A stretch of 64,000 bases of DNA. Origin: Anaerococcus marasmi. Lineage in GTDB: Bacteria > Bacillota > Clostridia > Tissierellales > Peptoniphilaceae. The notes under the pieces were generated by a model, which saw only the letters and a list, made by a program, of their open reading frames with translations, was not told where the DNA came from and searched no databases. Shown piece after piece: positions 44,659-53,689 of this stretch (positions within the stretch are counted from its first letter, which is position 1; the number at the start of each line of letters is the position of its first letter). A program made the position numbers and the translations under genes. The stretch spans positions 1,291,501-1,355,500 of the forward strand of contig NZ_OLMF01000004.1 in NCBI RefSeq assembly GCF_900290195.1, written 5' to 3'.

Positions 44659-45526
44659 CGTCTATATATTTTGCCTTAAGTTTAAGAGCTGATGGACAAA
44701 CGGCTATACCGCCTTCACCTGTCTCTCTTAATCTTGCTGGTAGGACGTCTCCTACTCTCTTAAGAGCATCTACTGCTTCATCGAAGGTTACAATCATCTT
44801 TACATTGGCCATAGCCATGTCTGCACTTGCTAGGGCATTCATAACTCCATTGGCATTTCTTAAGTTACATGGAAACTCAACCATGCCACCTATAGGATCA
44901 CACACAAGTCCTAGTATATTTAGTAGGGCTGCTGTGGCTGCATTTTCTTGAATTTGGATGTCATAGCCTCTTAGGAAACATACAGCAGCAGCTGCCATTG
45001 CCGCAGCAGAACCTGTTTCAGCCTGACATCCACCCTCAGCTCCTGCGAAGGTCGCATTGTCGAAGATTACCTGACCAATTGCACTTGTTACAAGAAGAGC
45101 CTTCTTAAGCTCATCATCACTGTAGCCGTATTTTTTATACATAGTCATAAGTGTTGCTGGAAGGATTCCCGACGATCCTGCAGTTGGAGCTGCAGCTATG
45201 ATACCCATGGCCGCATTTATTTCTGATGTAGAAAGAGCCATAGCCATAGCAAGGGCTGGGGTATCTCCAAGGACAGATTCTCCATTGAGGAAATAATCGT
45301 GCATGCTTTTAGCATTTCCACCAGTCATACCTGTAACTGAAATTATCTCTGTTTCAAGAGCTGCTTGGGCTGATTTTTTCATTACATCGAGGGTTCTTTG
45401 GAGTCTATCCCAGATTTCTTCCTCGCTTTTTCCGGTGTTTTCAATTTCATCTTCTAGAGCAATTTCCCAAAGATCGCAGTTTTTTTCTTCACATCTTTCT
45501 TTTAAATTTTTCATTTTAGTTAACAT
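44651..45526 (-). CDS. sdaAA: L-serine dehydratase, alpha subunit
   Basis: This 291-residue catalytic subunit of the iron-sulfur L-serine dehydratase converts serine to pyruvate and ammonia. It shows SVTGMTGGNAKSM, AAPTAGSSGILPATL, the cysteine-containing segments EGGCQAETGSAAAMAAAA and LVCDPIGGMVEFPC that hold the [4Fe-4S] cluster, and a short C-terminus. It starts one base after the sdaAB stop. With the upstream DAACS symporter it forms a serine uptake and breakdown operon. Confidence 0.95.
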   Translation of the reverse strand: MLTKMKNLKERCEEKNCDLWEIALEDEIENTGKSEEEIWDRLQRTLDVMKKSAQAALETEIISVTGMTGGNAKSMHDYFLNGESVLGDTPALAMAMALSTSEINAAMGIIAAAPTAGSSGILPATLMTMYKKYGYSDDELKKALLVTSAIGQVIFDNATFAGAEGGCQAETGSAAAMAAAAVCFLRGYDIQIQENAATAALLNILGLVCDPIGGMVEFPCNLRNANGVMNALASADMAMANVKMIVTFDEAVDALKRVGDVLPARLRETGEGGIAVCPSALKLKAKYIDGE

Positions 45527-45527
45527 A

Positions 45528-46190
45528 CTATACCCCTATATATTTGATAAAGGTAAAATCTTTACCATCTCTAATTTTTTGCAAAATATCGTCTCTTAGT
45601 GGTTCGTCTAGCTCACAAACTAGCATTACATTATCATCTTCTTTGATAGTCTTCATAGTATTGATATTGTAGCCATTATCGAAAAGAATTCCTGAAACAA
45701 AGGCAATTACTCCCTTTTGTTCTGCATAGCTCATGAAAAGAGTAGGCTTATTTGCCTTAAACTCGATTGCATTACCATTCATCTTTGTAATAACTATAGC
45801 TCCACCACCTATGGATGAACCCTGAACTGAAAGGGCGTCCCTGTCAGGATATTTGAACACTATGTTTACTGTGTTTGGATGAACATCTCCAAGGTCAGTT
45901 TCTACAAAAGAATATTTAATGCCTGCCTTTTCGGCGTATTCGAAGGCATTGATAATCCTTTCATCTTCTGGGTCAAAGCCTAAAACTCCTCCAACCAAGG
46001 CCCTATTTGTACCGTGGCCCTTGTAGGTCTTGGCAAATGAGCCGTGAAGGTAGAAGATAACTTCGTTGAAATTCCTATCTACCATACGTCTTGCTGTATG
46101 AGCGATCTTACAAGCTCCAGCTGTATGCGAGCTTGATGGACCAACCATATTTGGTCCGATTATATCAAAAACTGATGCATTAACTGTCAT
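45528..46190 (-). CDS. sdaAB: L-serine dehydratase, beta subunit
   Basis: This 220-residue subunit has the family opening SVFDIIGPNMVGPSSSHTAGA and a C-terminal ACT-like domain from about residue 148 (MSYAEQKGVIAFVSGILFD). It pairs with SdaAA. A strong AAGGAG site precedes the ATG. A GC-rich hairpin lies between it and the symporter gene, so levels of the two may differ. Confidence 0.95.
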   Translation of the reverse strand: MTVNASVFDIIGPNMVGPSSSHTAGACKIAHTARRMVDRNFNEVIFYLHGSFAKTYKGHGTNRALVGGVLGFDPEDERIINAFEYAEKAGIKYSFVETDLGDVHPNTVNIVFKYPDRDALSVQGSSIGGGAIVITKMNGNAIEFKANKPTLFMSYAEQKGVIAFVSGILFDNGYNINTMKTIKEDDNVMLVCELDEPLRDDILQKIRDGKDFTFIKYIGV

Positions 46191-46221
46191 ATCGTCTCCT
46201 TATATTTCTTAATAAGCAAAA

Positions 46222-46238
46222 GGGCAGCATAGCCGCCC
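46222..46238 (-). repeat. Hairpin between symporter and serine dehydratase genes
   Basis: Minus-strand GGGCGGC-TAT-GCTGCCC is followed by TTTTGCTT. It looks like a weak terminator or attenuator that would lower sdaAB-sdaAA expression relative to the symporter. Confidence 0.6.
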
Positions 46239-46271
46239 CATTCTTTTTGCAAAGGTAATAAGGCTATTAGC

Positions 46272-47498
46272 CTATTTAGTTTTGACTGGAGCTGGTTGCC
46301 AGTCTTTTTTACCTAGTATCTTCTTATTATAAATTTTATCTACTGCTACTGCAAGTGCAGTGTCTCCAGAAATATTGGCAGCTGTACCAAATGAGTCTTG
46401 GGTTAGATATAAAGTTATTAGTAAGCTTGCCATTGTTGATTCTGGTGAGATTCCTACTACAGGTAGGAATGGTAGGGCACTCATTACTGCTCCACCTGGT
46501 GCTCCTGGTGCTGCAACCATTGCAATTCCTAGGATTGCTATAAGCCTTAGGATAAGTCCATAAGAGTGTGGCATATCGTACATAGTAAGGATTGTAAATG
46601 TACAAGCAGTGATTGTAATCATTGAACCTGGCATGTGGACTGTTGCACCTAGTGGGATTACAAAATCACCAATCTCACGACTTACACCGTTATTTTCCGC
46701 ACATTGTAGGTTTACTGGGATAGTTGCTGCAGATGATTGAGTTCCAACTGCTGTTAGGTAACCTCTTACTTGATTTTTGAGCATAGTGAAAGGATTCTTT
46801 CCTGTATATGATCCTGATATTATAAATAAAACAGAAACATATATCAAGTGAAGGGCTATAACGCAGATAAATATCTTCCAGAAGATTGATAATACTGCAA
46901 ATACTGATCCAGATTTTGCCATTTTCGCAAAGTTACCTAAGATAAAAAATGGTAGTAGTGGAACTATAGCCTTAGCCAAAACATTGGTAATTATTATATT
47001 AAATTCGCCGACTGCCTTGTAAAGGATTTCTCCTTGATTTGTCTTTCTTAGCCAAGATATTGAGATACCTAGCATGAAAGCAAAGATAATAGCACTAGTC
47101 ACATCGAAAAATGGTGTGATAGGAACCTCGAAGTATGGATCTATGCTAATTTCGTTAGAGCTTTGGATAGCAGAAACTTGTTCAGGCGAAATAAAGCCAG
47201 GGAAAATTGAATTTGCCATAAAGTATGACAAAGAACCACCTATTAGTGTTGACAAATAAGCAAGCAAAACTGTTACTCCTAAAAGCTTACCTGCCCCCTC
47301 GCCTAGGTCTGCTATACCCTTGGTAACAAAAGCTAAAATCATAAGTGGGATTATGAAGTTTAGGAAAGCCCCAAAGATTGACGAGAATGTTACTGTTATT
47401 CTTGTAAACCACATTGGTAGATACAAACCTACCAAGATACCGATTAAGATACCAAGAATCATTCTTGGAATTAGTCCAATTTTTTTAGTTTTTTGCAT
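46272..47498 (-). CDS. DAACS-family symporter, probable serine/threonine uptake
   Basis: This 408-residue membrane protein belongs to the dicarboxylate/amino acid:cation symporter family. It has eight TM helices and two re-entrant loops; the conserved serine-rich loop reads YLTAVGTQSSAATIPVN and the last helices hold GDTALAVAVDKIYN. Cotranscription with serine dehydratase suggests serine (SstT-like role). Glutamate or dicarboxylates are the alternative. It has a consensus promoter 130-160 bases upstream and an AAAGGAGT ribosome site. Confidence 0.88.
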   Translation of the reverse strand: MQKTKKIGLIPRMILGILIGILVGLYLPMWFTRITVTFSSIFGAFLNFIIPLMILAFVTKGIADLGEGAGKLLGVTVLLAYLSTLIGGSLSYFMANSIFPGFISPEQVSAIQSSNEISIDPYFEVPITPFFDVTSAIIFAFMLGISISWLRKTNQGEILYKAVGEFNIIITNVLAKAIVPLLPFFILGNFAKMAKSGSVFAVLSIFWKIFICVIALHLIYVSVLFIISGSYTGKNPFTMLKNQVRGYLTAVGTQSSAATIPVNLQCAENNGVSREIGDFVIPLGATVHMPGSMITITACTFTILTMYDMPHSYGLILRLIAILGIAMVAAPGAPGGAVMSALPFLPVVGISPESTMASLLITLYLTQDSFGTAANISGDTALAVAVDKIYNKKILGKKDWQPAPVKTK

Positions 47499-47544
47499 AA
47501 GTACTCCTTTTTAATTGCATTTTTGTAAACCTTTGCATCAATAA

Positions 47545-47618
47545 AGAAGATGCTTATGTAAAATTGCTTTTATAATAAAAGTAATATATATTTATGAAAT
47601 CTTAACTAACATCTTCTT
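47545..47618 (-). promoter_or_regulatory. Structured leader of the serine uptake operon
   Basis: The leader between the promoter and the symporter gene has a long-range stem: AAGAAGATG at its 5' end (47618-47610) pairs with CATCTTCTT (47553-47545), followed by TATTG. It is not a riboswitch class I recognise. It could be an attenuator or simply an mRNA-stabilising stem. Confidence 0.4.
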
Positions 47619-47627
47619 CAGAACTCA

Positions 47628-47656
47628 ATTATACAAGAAAAATAAATTAATGTCAA
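47628..47656 (-). promoter_or_regulatory. Promoter of the serine uptake operon
   Basis: Minus-strand TTGACA (47656-47651), a 17-base spacer and TATAAT (47633-47628) is a perfect sigma-A consensus. Confidence 0.88.
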
Positions 47657-47794
47657 CATTTTTATCAAACGTTTTCTTAATTTTGAGTAATTGTTTGTAA
47701 ATCAAGTGATTTCTAGATGCATTTGAATAGCAAGCTTTCTTTGTGCTATTGTTTATCTCGATAAATAATTATCAAAATATATAGAATCTTTTTC

Positions 47795-48241
47795 CTAAAC
47801 ACTTACCCTAGATCTGACCAAGGCCTGGGCTATATATTCCGTTACTATTTCTCCTTTAGGATTTTCTGCTGTCATTTTAAAGTCTACTAGGCCATCATTT
47901 CTACCTTCTCTTTTCTTCTTACCTACTATTTCAACCTTAACCCTATATCTTGTATTTGCCAAAACGGGTCTTATCCATTTGCATGATAAGATTCGAGTCC
48001 CTGCTATAACACCATCCCTATCGATTCCTGTCCTAACCCAAGCTGCCCACAAGACTAGGTTGGCATAAGCCCCAGGCGCTATAAGCTCGCCAAATCTACT
48101 TTCCTTGGCAGCCTCCTTATCGACATGGATATCTCTAGGGTCATATTTCTCGGATGCTTCTATGATTTCTTCCTCGCTAAAGATAACGTCTTCTATTTCC
48201 TCATCAAAAACTTGTCCAATCTCATAGTCTTCAAAAAACAT
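47795..48241 (-). CDS. MaoC-like (hotdog fold) dehydratase/thioesterase-family protein
   Basis: This 148-residue protein has the MaoC-type pattern. It opens FFEDYEIGQVFDEE, has the hydratase-like EASEKYDPRDIHVDKEAA (Asp/His motif), and then FGELIAPGAYANLV and a VKVEIVGKKKREG strand. It may act on an acyl-CoA substrate. A TAGGAGGG site precedes the ATG. A terminator separates it from the gene upstream. Confidence 0.8.
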   Translation of the reverse strand: MFFEDYEIGQVFDEEIEDVIFSEEEIIEASEKYDPRDIHVDKEAAKESRFGELIAPGAYANLVLWAAWVRTGIDRDGVIAGTRILSCKWIRPVLANTRYRVKVEIVGKKKREGRNDGLVDFKMTAENPKGEIVTEYIAQALVRSRVSV

Positions 48242-48274
48242 ATACCCTCCTAGTAACTTAATACCCGAAATAAT

Positions 48275-48303
48275 AAAAATCTCGCAAGATAGCTCACGAG
48301 ATT
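48275..48303 (-). terminator. Terminator of the aspA-fumC-HAD operon
   Basis: Minus-strand AATCTCG/CGAGATT hairpin (48278-48303) is followed by TTTTTATT, just after the HAD gene stop codon. Confidence 0.82.
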
Positions 48304-48309
48304 AAAATA

Positions 48310-49458
48310 TTATTCATTATAGCCTTCTGATTTGTTGTTTGGAACAAAAGATGCTTCTAGCAGATTTCTTCCCTGGCAGTAATACCTAAGAGATCCCTCC
48401 CGACCTTTTCGTCTTAAATCATCTATTAAGCCGGAATTTGTCCTATGGATTATCAAGGAAATATCTGTATCTTCAAATTCCTTAAGCATGGCAAAATCAC
48501 CGTCACTATCTCCTCCAACCATTATAGGCCCGTAATTTCTGTTGTTTTTGATAAGTTTATTAATAGTTTGGACCTTGCCTTCTCTGATACTTATAGGAAA
48601 ATCTTTGTCGAACTTCGGAAGAATTTTTCCCTCATCGTCTTTCATAAGTCTTAGGCCTAAGACCTTGTCTTCCTTCATCTTATAATTATTGCTAGGGTCT
48701 GTCGCAAAGGCCCTCACTATATCAATGAAGGAGGCGGAAACTATATAGCAATCTATGCCGTTTTCTTCAAGACTTTGGTACAAATTGACCATCTCATCTA
48801 AGGGTCTTATTCCAACAAAATATTTAATAGAGATCCTACCTGCCGCAAATTTTATCTCTGGTGATATAAATTCTTCTACTCTTATCCTTTCTTTTTTCAT
48901 GGATGCGTAGGCACTCTTACAAAGATCGTAGACTTCCTCAGTCCTGTAGTTTTTAAGAAGAAAGCTCATCCAACAATAAGGGTCCTCTGCGTCTTCATCA
49001 AAAGAGCTCGCCCTATATCTGTAGAGCATCTTGCTTACAAATTCCTGGTAATAATCTGTATCTTGGACTTCCTCCAGAGTCTTTCCTCCTTCAAAACTAT
49101 CGAGATTTTCATAAAGTTTCTCATAAGCTCTTTTTATATCTTGGGAAATTAGGTCGATGTTTACCCTTTGCTTATCTAGATTATTGAATTGATCTGAATA
49201 ATCTTTTCTGTCCACGTTTTTTCTAATCAAATCATAGAACTCTTCTGGATCCATCTTGAAGCTTACATTCCTAACCATGTAGTAAAGTAGAGCTTCTTCA
49301 ACATCTCCTATGATTGAAGTGTTATCCCAATCAAAGACTGCGAAGGGTTTATTATCTGGATTGTAGGCCTCGTTATCCTTGCCATGTTTTGCTATAAGCT
49401 CATTAATGGCTAGATAAAGGCTCTCTTCCCAATTTAACCTTTTGATATATGTTTTCAT
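48310..49458 (-). CDS. HAD-family phosphatase, large (SerB-like superfamily)
   Basis: This 382-residue protein has HAD motif I FAVFDWDNTSIIGD (near residue 41), motif II Ser in YIVSASFIDIV and motif IV VGGDSDGDFAML. A big helical insertion (residues 60-220) serves as cap. It starts four bases inside the end of fumC (ATGA overlap), so it is translated with the aspartate/fumarate genes. A small phosphorylated substrate is expected, but which is unknown; the overlap with fumC does not explain it. Confidence 0.8.
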   Translation of the reverse strand: MKTYIKRLNWEESLYLAINELIAKHGKDNEAYNPDNKPFAVFDWDNTSIIGDVEEALLYYMVRNVSFKMDPEEFYDLIRKNVDRKDYSDQFNNLDKQRVNIDLISQDIKRAYEKLYENLDSFEGGKTLEEVQDTDYYQEFVSKMLYRYRASSFDEDAEDPYCWMSFLLKNYRTEEVYDLCKSAYASMKKERIRVEEFISPEIKFAAGRISIKYFVGIRPLDEMVNLYQSLEENGIDCYIVSASFIDIVRAFATDPSNNYKMKEDKVLGLRLMKDDEGKILPKFDKDFPISIREGKVQTINKLIKNNRNYGPIMVGGDSDGDFAMLKEFEDTDISLIIHRTNSGLIDDLRRKGREGSLRYYCQGRNLLEASFVPNNKSEGYNE

Positions 49459-50819
49459 ATCATCTCTCTTGGATCTACTGTTTTTACAAAATCGGTATCG
49501 GATACAAATCCTAGCTCTTTATTAGCCTCTCTTAGGCTCAAATTATTCTTGTGGGCAAACTTTGCAAGCTCTGCTGCCTTATCATAGCCTATAAGAGGAC
49601 TTAGGGAAGTCACGAGCATGAGAGACTTATTGAGATTTTCTTCGATTTTTTCTTTATTTGCTACAAGTCCTTCGATTAGGTGAATCCTAAAGGAAGTCAT
49701 AGCCTTAGTTAGAAGCTTAATTGACTTAACCATATTATAAATTATCAAAGGCATGTAGGTATTAAGCTCCAGCTGTCCGCTCGCATTGGCGATAGATATA
49801 GCTGTATCGTTAGCCATAACTTGGATAGCTACCATAGTCATCATCTCAACTTGGGTAGGATTAACTTTTCCCGGCATGATTGACGAACCTGGCTCGTTTG
49901 TCGGAAGGATTAACTCCCCTATGCCAGTCCTTGGTCCGCAGGATAAGAATCTCAAATCATTGGCGATTTTGTTAAGGTCTTCGGCAAGGACTTTTAGTCC
50001 AGAGTGGACTCTCGCCATAGCTTGTTTGGATGAAAGTCCTACAAATTTGTTGGAATCTTCTATAAGTCTTAGACCGCTGAGCTTTTCGAGGGTACTAATC
50101 ATTTCCCTACTATAAGTTTCTGGAGCATTAAGGCCAGTTCCAACAGCTGTTCCCCCGATTGGCAGTCTACGAAGATCTTCCATTAAGTCTATTAAGGCAG
50201 CTTTGTCCCTTCTTACCATCTCGCTATAGGCGCCGATTTCACTAGATAGGGCTATAGGAGTTGCATCTTGAAGATGGGTTCTTCCTGTTTTTATTATCTC
50301 ATCAAATTCCCTAGCCTTCTTATCGATGGCATCCACGAATTTATCAACTTCTGGCAAAAGTTCATTCTCCAAAAGATTAAGGCTTGCCATGTACATGGCT
50401 GTAGGGAAGGTATCGTTTGAGCTTTGGGACTTATTCACATGATCGTTTGGGTGAATTAAATTTCCCCCGCACTTTTCATTGGCAATATGGGCTATAACTT
50501 CATTCACATTCATATTGCTTTGGGTACCAGATCCCGTTTGCCAAACTGTAAGTGGGAATTGGTCGTCAAAGTCTCCATCAAGGATCCTATCTGCTGCATA
50601 GACAATGAGATCTTTTCTTTCTTCATCAATTTTTCCTAATTCAAAATTAACAATAGCTGCAGCTTTCTTTATAAGAGTTAGGGCCCTTATCTCTTCTTTT
50701 GGCATAAGGTCTAAGCCTTTTGGGAAGTTCATAAAAGACCTTTGGGTCTGAGCACCCCAATACTTATCATTATCGACTTCTATCTCACCAAGGCTATCTC
50801 TTTCAATTCTCTTATCCAT
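49455..50819 (-). CDS. fumC: Fumarate hydratase, class II
   Basis: FumC interconverts fumarate and malate without an iron cluster. This 454-residue protein has the class II features GAQTQRSFMNFP, VWQTGSGTQSNMNVNEV, SSNDTFPTAMY, GRTHLQDATPI and the signature loop GSSIMPGKVNPTQ. It starts two bases after the aspA stop codon. With AspA it gives aspartate to fumarate to malate. Its sequence differs clearly from the neighbouring AspA, although both belong to one superfamily. Confidence 0.94.
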   Translation of the reverse strand: MDKRIERDSLGEIEVDNDKYWGAQTQRSFMNFPKGLDLMPKEEIRALTLIKKAAAIVNFELGKIDEERKDLIVYAADRILDGDFDDQFPLTVWQTGSGTQSNMNVNEVIAHIANEKCGGNLIHPNDHVNKSQSSNDTFPTAMYMASLNLLENELLPEVDKFVDAIDKKAREFDEIIKTGRTHLQDATPIALSSEIGAYSEMVRRDKAALIDLMEDLRRLPIGGTAVGTGLNAPETYSREMISTLEKLSGLRLIEDSNKFVGLSSKQAMARVHSGLKVLAEDLNKIANDLRFLSCGPRTGIGELILPTNEPGSSIMPGKVNPTQVEMMTMVAIQVMANDTAISIANASGQLELNTYMPLIIYNMVKSIKLLTKAMTSFRIHLIEGLVANKEKIEENLNKSLMLVTSLSPLIGYDKAAELAKFAHKNNLSLREANKELGFVSDTDFVKTVDPREMI

Positions 50820-50821
50820 GT

Positions 50822-52240
50822 CTAATCCTTACTTATATGATCTTCGTCCAAGATTCCTGGCTTGGTCATATTCTCATAATCCAAAATCTTGTCTATCTCA
50901 TCGCTTGTCATAATCTTATCCCTGATTAAGATCTCCCTTACAGAAACTCCGGTCCTCAAGGATTCCTTAGCTACCTTGCTTGCCCTATCATAGCCTATAT
51001 GTGGGGCAAAAGGAGTTATAATTGCGACAGAATTTTCTACTCTCTTTTCTAGCTTTTTCTTATCGGAGGTAATTCCGTCAATACAATTTGTATAAAGGGT
51101 GTGGATCGCTGCCTTTAAGGTCTTAAGTGATTCAAACAAGCTATAAAATATTATTGGTTCAAAGGCATTAAGCTCGAGTTGTCCTCCTTCAACGGCCATA
51201 GTAACAGTCATGTCATTGCCGATAACCAAAAAGGCAACCTGGTTTACAACCTCTGGTATAACTGGATTTACCTTACCTGGCATAATTGATGAACCAGCTT
51301 GTTTGGCTGGAAGATTGTAATCGCTAATTCCTGTTGTTGGTCCTGAAGATAGAAGTCTTAAGTCGTTAGAAATCTTTGAAAGATTACTAGCCAGGGCCTT
51401 AAGGACTGATGAAGTAAATAAGAAACAATCGAGGTTTTGTGTTGCATCTACCAAATCTTCTGCTTGGTAAAGCTCTATGTCACAAATCTTAGCTAAACTT
51501 GGCACGACTTCTTTTATGTAAGAGTCATCAGCATTAAGTCCTGTTCCAATAGCAGTTCCTCCAAGGTTTAGGTAGGAAAGTTGGCGAATGGCCGCTCCTA
51601 GTCTCTCATAGTCTCTCTTGATAGCCCTAGCATAGGCCCTAAACTCTTGGCCTAAGGTTATTGGCACAGCATCTTGTAGCTGGGTCCTACCCATCTTGAT
51701 ATATGAATCAAACTCATTTGCCTTATTTTCCAAAGACTTAATCAAGTTGTCAACTTCTTCTTTAAGCTCATTAATATATCTTATAAGGGCGATCTTTCCT
51801 GCAGAAGGAATTACGTCGTTTGTAGATTGACCCTTGTTTACATGATCGTTGGGATGGATAAACTCGTAAGTTCCGAGACTTCCTCCCATAATTTCATTGG
51901 CGATATTGGCTATAACCTCATTTACATTCATATTAAAGGAAGTGCCGGCTCCCCCTTGGATCGGATCTACTACGAAATTGTCCAGAAACCCTCCTGCCAA
52001 AACTTTCTCGCAGGCAGAAACTATAGCCTCCTTCTTCCTATCAGAAAGGATCCCTACCTTATTGTTTTCAATGGCACAAGCCTTCTTAACCTCCACTATA
52101 GCCCTTACCAAAAACGGATCCATAGGCCTTTTTGTTATAGGGAAGTTATCCAAGGCTCTTTTAGAATTAGCTCCGTAATAAGCCTCCTTGTCTATCTTAA
52201 TTTCTCCTAATGAGTCACTTTCAATCCTAAAATTTTGCAT
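50822..52240 (-). CDS. aspA: Aspartate ammonia-lyase
   Basis: AspA converts aspartate to fumarate and ammonia. This 472-residue protein has the lyase signatures GANSKRALDNFP, DPIQGGAGTSFNMNVNEV, STNDVIPSAGKIA, GRTQLQDAVPITLGQEF and AGSSIMPGKVNPVIPE. The QGGAGTS segment (rather than QTGSGTQ) separates it from fumarase. A GAGGAGG site precedes the ATG; a TATAAT box is seen about 25 bases further upstream. It is first of the aspA-fumC-HAD operon. Confidence 0.94.
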   Translation of the reverse strand: MQNFRIESDSLGEIKIDKEAYYGANSKRALDNFPITKRPMDPFLVRAIVEVKKACAIENNKVGILSDRKKEAIVSACEKVLAGGFLDNFVVDPIQGGAGTSFNMNVNEVIANIANEIMGGSLGTYEFIHPNDHVNKGQSTNDVIPSAGKIALIRYINELKEEVDNLIKSLENKANEFDSYIKMGRTQLQDAVPITLGQEFRAYARAIKRDYERLGAAIRQLSYLNLGGTAIGTGLNADDSYIKEVVPSLAKICDIELYQAEDLVDATQNLDCFLFTSSVLKALASNLSKISNDLRLLSSGPTTGISDYNLPAKQAGSSIMPGKVNPVIPEVVNQVAFLVIGNDMTVTMAVEGGQLELNAFEPIIFYSLFESLKTLKAAIHTLYTNCIDGITSDKKKLEKRVENSVAIITPFAPHIGYDRASKVAKESLRTGVSVREILIRDKIMTSDEIDKILDYENMTKPGILDEDHISKD

Positions 52241-52319
52241 AATATCCTCCTCGTATATTATAGTTGTAGTAATTGATACTATATTTTGTTCTCAATCCCA
52301 AATTCTTATGGGATAATAA

Positions 52320-52513
52320 TTGTATAGATAGAGGTCGTAGTTATCCTCCTTGAAGCTAGTCTTCCTAAATTAGGGTTACGCCTCTTCTTTACGTCTTTAT
52401 CAGTATGAGCTGGATAGCACATTTCGTTGCTGTATGTCTAACGAGGTTTGATTGTCGTAAAGTTTTTGAGGGTCCTTTCTCTATCTAAATTTATATTAAA
52501 GCTAGGTGATTTT
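52320..52513 (+). ncRNA. Candidate bridge RNA region of the second IS110 element
   Basis: This non-coding stretch of about 190 bases sits directly before the transposase ATG. Its GC content is higher than in nearby spacers, and it has short complementary segments (GAGGTCGTAG; CTACGA-like pieces). Its position matches where IS110-type bridge RNAs are encoded. No sequence similarity to the other element's leader was seen by eye. The RNA is inferred. Confidence 0.45.
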
Positions 52514-53689
52514 ATGTTTTACATTGGTGTTGATATTGCAAAGAACAACCACGAAGCCTCAATAATTGATTCTGATGGGAAACTTGTTTCTGAGTCTTTT
52601 TCTTTTTCTAATTCTATTAGAGGGTTAGAGAAGTTTCAGAAATTTATTTCCTCTTTTTCGATTGATTCTAACAATTGTATTATTGGTATGGAAGCTACCG
52701 GACATTATTGGCTGTCTCTTTATTCTTTCCTTATTGATTTAGGTTTTTCTTGTGTTGTTATTAACCCTATTCAATCTGATGCTTTTAGAAAGATGTATAT
52801 TAGACAGACTAAGAATGATTCTGTTGATTCTTTTGTTATTGCTCAAATTCTTAGGTTTGGTGAGTTTTCTGTTTCTCATTTTTCTGATGAGGATACTTTT
52901 GCTTTAAGGAATCTTTCTAGGTTCAGGTTTGCTCTTGTTGATGAAGCTTCTGATTGGAAGAGAAAGCTTGTTGCTATTTTAGATCAGGTTTTCCCTGAGT
53001 ATTCTTCTCTTTTTTCTAATATTTATGGTGTAGCTTCTAAGGAGCTTTTGAGTAAGTATCCTTTGCCTGAGGATATGATTTCTATTCCTGCTGATGAGCT
53101 TGCTAAGCTTTTGTCTAAGTGTAGTAAGGGTCACTTTGGTATTGATAAGGCTAAAGAAATTCAAGAGAAGGCTTCTAATTCTTTTGGTGTTAAGTTTGCT
53201 TTAAAGTCTTTTTCTTTTCAAATTAAACAGATTATTGCTCAAATTTCTTTTCTTGAAGATCAGATTCTTGAGATTGAAGATGAAATTTCTTCTATGATTA
53301 ATTCTTTATGCCCTGTTATTACTTCTATCACCGGTATTGGTGATGTCTTAGGTGCAGCTATTTTCTCAGAAATTGGTGATATGTCTCGTTTTGAGAGAGC
53401 TAATCAGTTGGTTGCTTATGCTGGTTTAGATGTTGCTGTTAAGCAATCTGGCAATTTTAATGCTACTGATACTAAGATTTCTAAACGTGGTTCTCCTTAT
53501 CTTAGACGTGCTATTTGGCTTGCTGCTAGTGTTGCTGCTTTTAAGGATCCTGCTTTGTCTGTGTATTATCAAAAACTTAGACAAAGGGGTAAAGCTCATG
53601 GTACAGCTATTGGTGCAGTTGCTAGAAAACTTACTAACATTATTTTTGCTGTTTTGAGGGATAACAAAGCTTACATACCTAATATTTAA
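52514..53689 (+). CDS. IS110-family transposase, second type
   Basis: This 391-residue DEDD recombinase starts at ATG 52514 (MFYIGVDIAKNNHEA) after an AGGTGAT site; an in-frame extension to 52448 lacks one. Catalytic residues are visible: Asp in YIGVDIAKN, Glu in GMEATGHYW, and Asp pair in TKNDSVDSFVIAQ. The Tnp_20 half has ITSITGIGDVLGAAIFSEIGD and KQSGNF, then SKRGSPYLRRA. It is full length. Codons end in T far more often than in surrounding genes (TCT, GTT, GCT, GAT dominate), a sign of recent acquisition. Confidence 0.93.
   Translation: MFYIGVDIAKNNHEASIIDSDGKLVSESFSFSNSIRGLEKFQKFISSFSIDSNNCIIGMEATGHYWLSLYSFLIDLGFSCVVINPIQSDAFRKMYIRQTKNDSVDSFVIAQILRFGEFSVSHFSDEDTFALRNLSRFRFALVDEASDWKRKLVAILDQVFPEYSSLFSNIYGVASKELLSKYPLPEDMISIPADELAKLLSKCSKGHFGIDKAKEIQEKASNSFGVKFALKSFSFQIKQIIAQISFLEDQILEIEDEISSMINSLCPVITSITGIGDVLGAAIFSEIGDMSRFERANQLVAYAGLDVAVKQSGNFNATDTKISKRGSPYLRRAIWLAASVAAFKDPALSVYYQKLRQRGKAHGTAIGAVARKLTNIIFAVLRDNKAYIPNI

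Noticed and set aside
46355-46563. Overlapping plus-strand frames in the DAACS symporter gene
   Set aside because: They are shadows of the symporter gene on the other strand, with no ribosome sites.
47499-47790. T-box or serine riboswitch in the serine operon leader
   Set aside because: No T-box bulge sequence and no known riboswitch core could be found; only a generic stem is supported.
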